From Otatea glauca (taxonomy: Eukaryota > Streptophyta > Magnoliopsida > Poales > Poaceae): DNA of 64,000 bases. The stretch lies in the NCBI GenBank assembly GCA_036346275.1, contig CM070727.1, forward strand, positions 9,787,760 to 9,851,759. The letters are read 5' to 3'. Positions 23,285 through 34,090 of this stretch are shown here, in pieces. Numbering within the stretch: position 1 is the stretch's first letter; each line of letters opens with the position of its first letter. The notes below the pieces were generated by a model that saw nothing but the letters and a program-made list of their open reading frames with translations, was not told the origin of the DNA and searched no databases. The translations under genes were made by a program, and so were the position numbers.

Positions 23285-24921
23285 TAATCCATAAATTAAT
23301 CATCGTTCTAGTAGGCAAGAGCTAGTCCGTTTCTAATATCCGATGCTACAAGAATATTGTCTATTTCAAATGGTACTACGAAGGATGACTTTGATTTGAC
23401 GGAGGATGACTTTGACGATCTGGCTATGAACCACACAAGGATAAGCGTCTGCAATCGCTAAATCATACTCCTCGTCGTTATCAACCGTGCCAAGAACACT
23501 GATGACCTGACCACAAAGGTCTATTCTTGCAAGCAATCGAAGAACTAGCAAGAATAAGGATGAAGCACACACTCAAATTGAGGTTTCGAAACTTGTTTAC
23601 TGCTGCTCTAGCCGAGTCAGGAGAACAAGGATATAGTTCCACATATGAGGTAACTATTCTCAAAACAAAACCTAGGAGAAACTAAGGGATACTTGTCCAC
23701 TATTAAACCAAAGAGATGGCTGCTAGGAGGTGAACTCACGCCATTTGATTACATGGGAACTCAGCCCGAAATAATGATGGCACAACACCCAAGACATTGA
23801 AGACTATTTCTGGATGTTAGAGTTTTTCGACGATATCTTCTAGCTCAGAAAGAATTTGATGGTGAGGTTGGATCCATTGGAAAGTGCACGAGATAAGCTT
23901 TTAATCAAGTGCTCACACGTCTCAAACGGACTCTGTTTGCATTCTCTATGCCCATTTAATGTCAGACTAGTCTTTGGAGGTCGAGTTGGATCCTTTTACA
24001 TTCCTACCTTGCTTAATGACCTGTGTTAGCGAATTAAAACTCTCTTACTGATCCGTGCTAAGATTCCTATGTATGAGAATATTAAAAGGTAGCGATCTGT
24101 TCTTCAAAATGACATTATGCAACCCAAGAAACGAATTTACTTGATAATTTAGTTGTCGCGCATGAGCTCGGTTAATTGGTCCTTATATGTGGGTTGAATG
24201 TTGTTGATCACTAAGAGGGATTTGTTGATCGTTGGTCATTGGTGCTATGGGTGTATTCGATGTAGCTATGTCCTATCAATTGTACTACATTGTTCGTCTG
24301 TAAATGGCAACTAGCAAGTGCTCACAACAATGGCAATAAGCACTGATATGAGTCATCAAAAAGTCTTACATTTAAAGTACCGTACGCGCACAACAAACTA
24401 CCAATGTGCCTTACTAGCCTGGGTTAACGTCTCTACAGTCGAAGAGGAATGGACTCTAACGGTACGCATAATAATATAATGTTAGTCGTTTATGAACTTT
24501 GTTATATAGGATTTTTGCTGCTATAGAGAAGAGAAAATATAACTGTCACCATTGTGTACGTTATTATCCATAACATATATTTTTTTCATGTATAATTAAA
24601 ATATTATGGGATTATATAGAAACAACTTTACAATATTATCTACCGTAGAAATTATTTTTTATTTTATATATGGATGACATAAACATATATATAATTGGCG
24701 GTCGTCTCTGCATGCTGTCGAGTCTCCACTCTCCACAAGTTAGCAACGAAACCAGCTCGACTCGACTCGAATCACACGTTTGCCTGCGTCCTCGACGCCA
24801 ATGTTTTCACCTGCCACGCCCAGCCGCATGACCTCAGATCTCTCAAGTGGGGCCACAGCCCACAGACGTAGGGCCCACCCTTGTCCTACCTCCCCTACGC
24901 CCCACGGCCGCGGCTTCCCGC
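23285..24921. other. Unassigned sequence upstream of the SMI1/KNR4-like gene
   Basis: No gene is recognised. Minus-strand ORFs at 23,366-23,663 lack similarity to known families. From 24,740 the base composition rises in GC toward the promoter of the following gene. Confidence 0.4.
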
Positions 24922-24928
24922 TATATAA
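24922..24928 (+). promoter_or_regulatory. TATA box of the SMI1/KNR4-like gene
   Basis: TATATAA sits in a GC-rich context 121 bases before the ATG at 25049. A transcription start near 24,955 would leave a leader of about 95 bases. Confidence 0.6.
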
Positions 24929-25048
24929 CGCGCTCCCCACCTCGCCGCAGCGAAACCGCCATTTCTCGCCACTCAGAAGCTAATCGCTCCCCGCATTCGG
25001 ACACAGAAGGGAAGCAGGGAGGTTGCAAAGAGAGTTGAGACTGTTGCA

Positions 25049-26220
25049 ATGGTGGACGTGGACCACCAGATGGCGGGGCTGGCCCCGGCGGCGCACGCGG
25101 CCGGCCTGCGCCGCCTGTCCACGCGCGCGGCGGCGGGCCCCGCGTCGCCGCGCCACGGGCTACATTCCTTCCAAGGCGTGGCGTCGGCCGTGCTCTCCCA
25201 CCTCCGGCCGTTCGGGGTGGCTATCCTCCCGGGCTCTCGGACGCGGAGCTCGCGCGCGCGGAAGCCGAGATGGGGTTCACATTCCCGCCAGACCTCCGCG
25301 CCGTGCTGGCGCTCGGGCTGCCGTCGGGGCCGGGGTTCCCGGACTGGCGCGGGCGCGCGGGTCTCCGTGCGGCGTTCGACCTGCCCGTCGCGGCGGCGTC
25401 CCTGCAGATCGCGAGAGGCGCGCTGTGGCCGCGGTGCTGGGGACCGAGGCCGGCGGACCCCAACCGCGCGCGGCGGCTCGCGCGCTCCGCCATCCGCCGC
25501 GCGCCGCTTCTCGTGCCGCTGTTCGACCGGTGCTACCTGCCCTGCCGCCCCAGCCTCGCGGGGAACCCCGTGTTCTTCGTCACCGACGACCGCGTCCTCT
25601 GCTGTGGCCTCGACGTCCTCCACTTCTTCACCAGCGAGTCGTCCTTCCAGCCGCTGGACCTCACGTATCCATTGGCCACTCCCTCCTCCGGCATGAGCAC
25701 GACGTACATGCGCCGGAGCCTCGACGCAGTCTGCGGCGAACAGGCCCCGCGCTGGATCGAGTTCTGGAGCGACGCAGCCTCCAACCGTCGTCGCCGGGAC
25801 TCATCATCCTCTGAAACCTCCACCGCCTCCTCCTCGTCCTCCTCAGGCTGCCCCTCGCCACCTCTGAGGTCGATCCCACGCTGGGTCGACAGTTACCTCG
25901 ACAAGCTCGGATTGGTGCTCAAGAAAGGTGGCTGGAGAGACAGAGAGGTGGACGAGATGGTCGAGGTGGACGCCTCCGGACTGTTCGACGGCGACGAGGC
26001 GCCCGCGGCCGACGCCGAGGCTGCGCTCGACGCACTGCTGCTGAAAACGGACCGGTGCTCAGACTCGCTCAAGCGAGCCGGGTGGAGTTCCGAGGACGTG
26101 TCGGACGCGCTCGGCCTGGACCTCCGGCGGGGCATGGAGCGGCCGCGACCTGCCGTGCGGATACCGCCGAAGATCGCCGCCAAGGTCCAGCGCCTCGCGC
26201 AGGCGGTGGCGAGGTCGTGA
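25049..26220 (+). pseudogene. Intronless plant gene, SMI1/KNR4-like protein, with a one-base frameshift
   Basis: The ATG at 25049 opens a frame (MVDVDHQMAGLAPAAHAAGL) that stays coding-like to about 25,231. The similarity then continues one frame over, from before the methionine at 25270 (MGFTFPPDLRAVLALGLPSG) to the stop at 26218-26220. The offset equals loss of one base near GGGCTCTCGG (25,231-25,240). Without the shift the product would be about 390 residues. The segment around FPPDLRAVLALGLPSG recalls the SMI1/KNR4 fold start. Further on are VFFVTDDRVLCCGLDVLHFF, a serine run near genome position 25,800-25,850, and a conserved helical C-terminus. Third-position GC is very high, as in many grass genes. 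It is either a recent mutant allele, a sequencing error, or a gene translated from 25270 as a 316-residue protein. Function in plants is unknown to me. Confidence 0.7.
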
Positions 26221-28378
26221 CCTCACCGGCGACGGCCGGACACATGGTGGCGCCTGTCGTTTCCTCTTCTTTCATTTTTTTTATTCTCCCCACATAGAAG
26301 GGATTTTAACAACACTTGTATGTGCAGTGAAAACTGAAAAGTAAACTAGCCCATGTTCGTGTGCATGAATACACAAGTAAATTAAGCTCTGTTCATGTGC
26401 GTGATGAACCGTTAATCGTAAGAAACAGTGTCCCCGAAGCGAAAACTATTGGCAGAGCTAACACTAAGCAGCCACCCTGCTCTCCCCCTTCTTTCTCTAT
26501 GGATATCTTCTCTCTTGTTTGCATGTGTTGGATACCGTTAGTTTTGTTGAATCTTTACCAGTCTCGGACCTCTCGGTGGGTGGGTGCTGATGAATTCTGC
26601 TTCTAATATACTGAGTGAGCGTATCCAAAAAAAACAACGAGATCATGCGAAACTTACATCAATCCGAACGTAAGGGATCGTACAAAACTTCGATGCAAGA
26701 TTTGCCTCAAAATGTTAATATATAGAGAAATTTTATAATGTATTATACTAGCACAATATGGTGCGTAGTAGAAATTAGATAGTTATTGATTTGTCCTACT
26801 GTTTTATCATGGGAGCACACTAGCTAAAAAACTCAGTATATAACCTAACCCCTCGCATTGGTTGACCAACGACCAAGAGTTTCAGCTACGTTTCAGACTG
26901 TAGCTTGTGTTTCCTTCAGTGTTCAGAATACTCCCAATTGCCTCTCGAATTAATCAATACAAAGCTCTCTGCTATTCTTTTCTTTCTTTGCGAACTAAGC
27001 TTCGTAGTGCTAGCTCATTGCTTAATGCAGTAAGAACATCATTCGTGCTGTACCCAGTAACTAATTAACAATCCCTCTCTCGCACTAACTTTCCTTCATC
27101 AGAAGGGAAGGGACATTGGGGGATGATTGAGGAAGCATCCAGCATGAAGTCAGCAGTTTTCAAAAAGAAAAAAGAAAAAAAGAATGCAGTTGGCCATGGC
27201 CATGCACGCGCTCGCTCGCTCTTCCTGTCCGTTTCCTTTCCTTGTGCCGCGGTGTACTCGCCCAAAAAGAAAGGCTTTGTCCCTTGTTCTCGCTGGGGCA
27301 AGTTGCTGCAGCACACGCGCGGGAAGCCTGTGTGCATGCAACTTTACCCCCGTGGTGGCGTCGTACGTGAACTAGGCTGGCGCGCCTCCCCGCTTTGCTT
27401 GTGATCGACAGCTTCGGGATCTATCCATCGATCAATGTCTTGGGGGGGGGGGTGCGCCATTAATGCACCGGCGTGCTCACCGCCGGGCACGAAGCAGGTA
27501 AAAGCCGCTTGCGTCGCGGTTGGCGCTCGCGCATTCCCGTGCGCATGCCCGACATGCACGTAGATGTGGTCCTGTGCTGAGTTCTGAAAAGAAGAAGCAG
27601 AGGGTGCTCTGCACCTCTGTAGTCTACAGTGATGCTATGCAGCCATGGTTGCATTTGCAGCAAATCTTTACCAGCAGTAACCGAAAAATAAGTTTGTAAA
27701 GATTTTCATGTTGGTTTTCCATATGCAGGGTCTATCTGATAAAAATATATTTGTCGCTGTCGTCCTGTCACCATCCTTCACTTTCGTAGTTTCATCTTAC
27801 CCGCTTGTTTGCTACTAGGCAACGATCGCAGTCAGATGTTCATGAAACAGATGGACCGTTGGTTAAAATACGTGCCCATGCTACGATGTTCGCCATGAAA
27901 TGGTGGCTGTCGTCCTCCCCCAGGGGGGTCTATAAAATTAAGCAAGCACGAAAAGTCAATACTATACATAGTTGATCTGATCTCATCTATTTGAAAGATC
28001 AATAATTATCACAGAAACTTGTGACGAAAATTCTTGCTGCCGGCTGATACCTGATATATACGATCTTTGGGCTCTGGGTTTAATAAGAAAATGGTTCGTG
28101 TACCTTTCTGCAGACAAATTCAGGACTTATTACCCTGTCGCACTGAACACTACTGGACTTGTCTCTGAGCTCTTGGCGTTGCCCCCGAAAGAAACGTACC
28201 TGCGAACTCTAGCTGCAACCACTGCTATAACGAACACGGAGTAAACATTAGTTTGGCGGACCTAATCGAAACGGGCCATGATTAATTCCAACTCCAGCAA
28301 CTGACAAAATCTTGTAGCTTCTTATCTCAAAAGTAATCAGAAATCACATTCTTCTGTTGTCCTTCACCCCTTAGCTTG

Positions 28379-28380
<2 letters not shown>
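26221..28380. other. Unassigned sequence downstream of the SMI1/KNR4-like gene
   Basis: The first ~150 bases are the likely 3' UTR. The remainder has only short ORFs without recognisable similarity. There is a G10 run near 27,441-27,450. No repeat ends were found. Confidence 0.4.

Positions 28381-28414
<34 letters not shown>
28381..28414. repeat. (CT)17 microsatellite
   Basis: An uninterrupted run of CT dinucleotides, 34 bases. Such tracts are common in grass intergenic DNA. Confidence 0.95.
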
Positions 28415-28415
<1 letters not shown>

Positions 28416-30679
28416 AAAGGAACAGCATAATCTCTGCAGTTTAATTCTTTAAGTAAAGAAAAAATATACTTTAGCTTGCACTATATTCGCCTTCTGAGGC
28501 TTGGACAAAGTCTTACATGGACAGTTCACACCCCAGACGAGACGAGGGCTCCAACAGTTTATTTCTGTTGTAACGTACGCTGCAGTTTGGCTCATTTTGC
28601 TTGGCAAGGGAGAGCACGCCGAACAAAGTATAGTTCATTCCACTGGACAGTATACTAGTGTCTCAAATAAATTCGGATTATTCAGGGTGCATGCATGGTA
28701 CGTACAAATTATAGTAGTCACGTTGTGTATCCCAGGACCACAGTCACCAGCTGTTGCAAGTGTCAACACCACCAACTCCACGCACTGAAACTGCAATGCG
28801 ATTGCAAGCACACGTTAACTCGCGCCTTCGTATTAAAAGTACCCGAGGTGCATCAGACAGAACACGTACAGCCGCGAGTTCGTGCACGGGCTCTGGTTGT
28901 CAAGTACTGCGCCTCTGCTTCCAAGGGGGCACACTCGATGTGAAGGGATTAACTGCAGAAACGGACGACATCGCTGGACCACAATAATACTACCATTTAT
29001 TCGTGCGATTAGTGTAGTATAATAACCATTACTGTAGCTAATTAATTCTGATCTGATATTATTAATGCCCACGCCTAATCGTGGGAATCGAACAGAGCGT
29101 GCGTGAAGCATCGGCCGGACAGTACCAGATCACGAAATCAAACATTTTTTTTCTAGTTCCTGATCGCGATGAGCTCCCCGGCTGCTACACCGGCTATCTT
29201 TTTCGTGTTGTCCGTCCGCCCGCGGAAGCCACTGCTCCCGCGCTAGCGCACCTGCGCGCTCGTGACTCGCTGGCCGCGGTCCTTGAACGCGTGAGAGTGC
29301 CTTTCGCACTGAGAAAAGAGTTAAATCTGTAAATGATTTTACGAATGTTCTAGATTAAAAAAAAAAAGCTCATTTTACTAATGTTCTAGATTAAAAAAAA
29401 GCTCAGCAAGCTAGAAAAAGGATAATGCCCCCGATCACCCGTGCCAACCAATTAATATTCCCTCCGGGTGGGCAAGGCAAGGCTACTTTTAAATGTCCTA
29501 ACGAACGACCGTGATATATATGTGCTGGTACGGAGCATATAATATCGAATCACGGGCACGTACGTCCGGCCGCTGTAAAGCGTGTGTTCCCCGGGGCCCC
29601 GGGGACGCCTCACGTACGCCGCCCGAGCGATCGGAGCTGGGATCCTGCAACCTCGTCGCCCTCCACTCCAGCGGCTACCAAAGCTCCCGATCCGATCTTG
29701 ATAGCGATGCTGTACCGCTGTAAAGCACGCTGGAGGTTGCATGGCGGTATGGCACGGTTGCTTCCGACCGTGAGGAGACACCGAACGGCCAGGCGGGAGT
29801 AGTTTAAGCCGTTTACGACGCGACACGATCTTGGCGCAGCGCCGTGCGCTGATACGGCGCGGGCTCGGCGACACCGCGCCAGCCCACGGCTGCCGCTGTA
29901 GTTTCGCAACTGCTGCGCGTACGCTCGTACCAGAAAGGCAGGAAGAGCCTCCGCTCCGCTCCGCTTGTAGCCGCGGTGCAACGTGCGACGACACCGCGGC
30001 CTTGTTGGAGTTTTGTTTCGCGTCCTGCCACGGTCTCGCGCGAGGAGCCGTGAGCGCACGTGCCGGGGTGCGGGCGGGCCGGACATTCGCGGTGGCCAAT
30101 AATGAAGGGCCAGCGGCAGCAGGTGTGATTTGATTCGGTCACAGCGAGGCTTTGTATGACCTTTTGGGGGCGGAGCCACCTGGTGTTTTGTTGGGGCCTC
30201 CGTGGCAAAGGCTGCCGTGCAAGGGAGGCTTGCCGATGCTGGTTTCCTCCGAAATTTCATCGCGATCGGAGCATTATTAGATGACTAGTATAGTGTCATA
30301 TCTTTCGGTTTTCTTTCTCCAGCACGTAATATATGGTCTTTTTTTTTCTAGAACGTTTGTTTTCTTTTTCTTAATTCCAGGATATTTGTTTCCTTTTCCT
30401 TGAGATGATGCTGGAGGTAGGGGAGATTTGTTGTGGGCCACAGGGATGAGTTAGACACATTAAACAATGGCCATCGGATGTGGGTGAGTAAAACTGAGGA
30501 AAGATCTGAGAGGTTAATTTTGATGGAGGCAAGTTTCTGGAGACGTTTCGCTGGGTGTATGAAGATTGGGCCATCTCTAGTGGGGTGCATTATTTGGGGT
30601 GGACGTAGAAAAGAATGTTTAGGTGCATTATAAAGAGGTATAGATAATCGCCGATGCCTGATGGCTGCTGCATGCGACC
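28415..30679. other. Unassigned, with a CpG-rich block
   Basis: Positions 29,540-30,260 are CpG-rich and keep long frames open on the minus strand (about 215 codons in two frames) by composition. Neither product looks like a protein family. A 45-bp direct duplication (GAATGTTCTAGATTAAAAAA) lies at 29,343-29,405. Confidence 0.4.
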
Positions 30680-31360
30680 TGTTGGTACCGAAAAATATGA
30701 TGTAGGAATGATCGGCTATAACACACGCCAAACACCGGATTCAGAGCGTGACAACTGATTTGATCCTACAAACGGTAAAATAAATAGAGAATACGCTCAA
30801 AGCCGATCCAAAGTTGCAACTGGCAAAAGATCTAATCAACAAAAAGGTCGATCAAATCTACGATAACGATTAGTCTAATTAACCAATTAGGGCTAATCAG
30901 ATGATAAGAGGTAGAATCTTCCCGAAAAAAACGATGCACAACAAAATCGGAGAATCAAACCTAGCGTAACCGATAGAGATCAACAATCGGTGATTCGCAA
31001 CTTTATTGATCAAAATCGGATTACAAGAGAATATAAACTACAAGGCTACTCCTAATTGACAGGAAAGTAAATAAAAAGTCTTGCGAGTTGTTTGATTTGA
31101 CTGTGTTGTTTTCCTCGCACGCCTTCGTCCATCTTTTATAGCAGATTGACCGATTGTATCCATCTCTAACACGTTGTCTACCATAATCTGTATAGTACTT
31201 TACTTAGATAGGATCTCCAAGTTTAGATCAACACCGGTTGTAATTTTATCTGTAACTTTTCCTCTTTTGTCCGATATGACTAAAATACCCCGTTAATCTT
31301 AACCTGACAATTTAATCATACTTTACTAAATTTTAGTGTAAATAGAACCCAACCAAAATA
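30680..31360. other. Possible solo LTR or LTR fragment
   Basis: The stretch begins TGTTGGTACCG and has the composition of grass LTRs read in antisense (CAACTTTATTGATCAAAATC, then ATATAAACTACAAGGCT). I could not define both ends or a target duplication, so this rests on general appearance only. Confidence 0.25.
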
Positions 31361-31926
31361 GAACCACGGAGGCGAAATTGGGCGCAAAGAATTGAGGATC
31401 GGCAGAACAGAACAGCTGCACCTTGATCCTAGTGCCACATATGTACTGCCTCCTCGACTGCTGTAATATTCTACGCAAAAGATTGTTTGAATCTGGCAGA
31501 CGGCTTGCTTCGCTTAGCCCCAGGGTATTTCACTACGAATCTATTGAAACGTGTAAAGTATACAGTAGGCAGTTCTCTACGGGTCCCATTTCGCTGATCT
31601 CCAAGAGCGACCTCTTGTCTCTTGCTCGTTGACAAGAGATTATCTTTGTCTCCCCCTTTCTTGCTCGAATCCGAGGGAGATACTGCTGTTTCATCAACCC
31701 AGGCACCTGTACTAGTAGCACGCATGTCAAATCTACTCACTGTGATGGGACCAGTCGCTTTTAAGTACTAACGAAAGAAGAAGGGTATTTTCCTGGTCTG
31801 CGTATTGCGTTAGCTTGTCGTTCCGGCCGGGCGAGGAGCTGCATGTTTGGTCTGAATCTTGCTGTGCAGCTACTAGTACATTATCGTCGTGCACGTTTGG
31901 GTCTAGCGCCACAGTGATCCTAGCGC
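31361..31926. other. Unassigned
   Basis: Short ORFs on both strands (31,423-31,740) show no similarity to known families. No repeat boundaries were seen. Confidence 0.4.
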
Positions 31927-32462
31927 AAATACAATGGTAAAATCAACTACTAGTTAATAGTAAGTTAAAAATCAGTTTGTACAATAACTGTCTCTAAAGA
32001 TTGTTTTTAGATGTTGTACAATAACTATCTTTTCTCTCTTGTACATAAATGATCTACCTATGCTCCTGTACAAAGCTGGCTACTAAATAAGAGCAAGTAC
32101 AATAGCAAAATCAACTACTGGCTAATAGTAAGCTAAAAGCCAGTTTATACAATAACTGTCTCTAAAGGTTGTCTCTAGATATTGTGCAATAACTATCTTT
32201 TCTCTCTTGTACATAAGTGATCTACCTATGCTCCCGTGCAAAGCTGGCTACTAAATAAGAGCCAGCTCTCTTCTCTCTTCTCTTTTCTCACTCCACATAG
32301 ATCAAAGTTGATATGTACAGGCTAAGAGCCAGCTGACGTAGCCTTATTGTACATGCCCTAAGAGCCAACTCTCTTCTCTCTCATCTTTTCTCACTCCTCC
32401 ACATAGACCAAAACTGACGTGTACAGACTAAGAGCCAGCTGACGTAACCTTATTATACATAC
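31927..32462. mobile_element. Nested or duplicated MITE with TGTACAATA termini
   Basis: Two left ends (GCAAATACAATGG at about 31,925 and GCAAGTACAATAG at about 32,094) are each followed by CAACTACT...TAATAGTAAG. Two right ends (CCTTATTGTACATGCCC near 32,341 and CCTTATTATACATACC near 32,448) are each preceded by GAGCCAGCTGACGTA. The left half is a ~167-bp direct duplication and the right half a ~105-bp one. This is consistent with one copy inserted in another, or a tandem duplication of termini. Confidence 0.6.
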
Positions 32463-32712
32463 CTTTATATTCGTCGCATATCTCTACTACTTAATGGAAT
32501 TTAACCTGTCATTGAGTTTTTTAGAAGAACGAAATATTGTTCCCAGTTTATGGCAAGAAACCACCGAGAGACCATCACAACAAGATGAGTAATTTAAATG
32601 GCTGCAATCTTTTTACTTAATATGTTCGTTTCACGGAGAATTCTAAGGTATTTTGAAGGGTGTTTTCGGGGGATTACGATGAACTTTCCTATGAGTCATT
32701 GGTCTTAGATTA

Positions 32713-33726
32713 AGGTCTCGTTTGTTTTGGCTTAAGTTTTTTGATTTTGACTTAAACCTAGCTTTTTGGCTTAACAAGCTTTTAAGCCGTCTGCTTTTAA
32801 GCTAAGATATACTGTTTAGTATCCTGACTTTTTAATGGGTTGGATAGTGTAGCTTATTGCTAGAAAGTTTGAAATATCTTTTAAGGTTGTAAAGACTTTT
32901 CTTATATACTGATTTATCTAATACAAATGTTTCGTACTTTTTTCACCGAATGTCGTATTAAAAAACATAGATTAATCTTGAGATCAAACTTCATTTGAGA
33001 ATAATTATTTATCAACTTGAAACTCTTACTACATGGCAATTTTGAACTCTTCTCAGATTGAAAATAGCATAACAATTCTGAACTCTCGTCAAACTAAATA
33101 AAAACATATACTGAGGGGCTCGATGAGGCGGATCCGGTCGCCTCTTGCCGCGCCAAATTCGGCCGCCTCCACCTGTCTCTCGCCGTTCCACCCTCGGGTT
33201 CGCCCGCCTCCACCCACGCCATGTCGGATTCGACCGCCTCCTGTCGTGCTACGGCCGGATCAGTTCAGCTCCACCTGCGTCACGTCCGGACCCTGTAGCC
33301 CCCCGCTGCTCCAAGCTCCGGTTCGGTCGTCTCAACCCACGCCACGCTGGATCCGGGTGTGTGGAGGAGGAAGGAGGCTAGGGACGGCGGAGGAGGGAGG
33401 AGGTTGGGGATGACAGAGACCAGAGCGGCGGAGGGAGAAGGCATATCGCACGGGGAGCGAGAGAAGACGAGGAGAAATGAGGAGATGGGAGAAGGATTCC
33501 TGAGTTTATATATGATGACATTTGGTGGGTAATTTTGAAGAATTTCAGTCGCAAAGGGTTATTTCATTCTAAAAAAAAGCCTAAAAAAGCATCTCTCACC
33601 TGGCTTTTGACTTATAGTTATATAGAGGCTTTTGGCTTTTTTTAAGCCCGGCTTAAAAGTCAGTCGATTGTTTCAGCTTTGGTTTTTCTGCTTTTAAACC
33701 AGTGAAAAAGCCGAAACAAACAGGGC
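32713..33726. mobile_element. Tourist-like element, 1.0 kb, TTA duplication
   Basis: The left end is AGGTCTCGTTTGTTTTGGCTT and the reversed right end is GCCCTGTTTGTTTCGGCTTT, flanked by TTA (32710-32712 and 33727-33729). GGCTTTT/AAAAGCC subterminal motifs match those of the 14,224-17,379 element. It also carries a GC-rich block near its right end (33,120-33,480), followed on the minus strand by a TATATAAA-type sequence near 33,510. Confidence 0.75.
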
Positions 33727-33729
33727 TTA

Positions 33730-34090
33730 AACCATTGCTACTAAGGACGAGGATACTGAATAGTAGCCTACTTTGTAAAAAAGATCTCTGCATTGTTAGA
33801 CTCTCTATACAGCTTAATTTTTTAGAATTAAGCCTTTTTTTACAAGTCTCTTGAGAGTTTTTTTTTGTTCTAAATGTAAGGATGGCTGAAGCTTCATTGC
33901 GGAAATTGTATAACAGTGTGCTGAATGAAATATGATATCATCCTTATTCCTCTTACTTTGCTATCTTATTGTCATTCCTAAAACAGATTTTATTCCATCT
34001 TGTTGCTCATGTAATCATTGATCATATCTTTTGTTTTTTCTTGTCCTTTGATTCCTTGATGGTTGTTGTTTATTATTAGTTTATGACAAA
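33730..34090. other. Unassigned AT-rich spacer
   Basis: No feature was recognised between the Tourist-like element and the Helitron terminus at 34,091. Confidence 0.5.

Noticed and set aside
23366..23663. Minus-strand ORFs upstream of the SMI1/KNR4-like gene
   Set aside because: Short, overlapping, without similarity or regulatory signals.
29452..30260. Two long minus-strand frames (about 215 codons each)
   Set aside because: They overlap in different phases in CpG-rich DNA, are dominated by Arg/Ala/Pro and show no domain, splice or promoter support. Open by composition.
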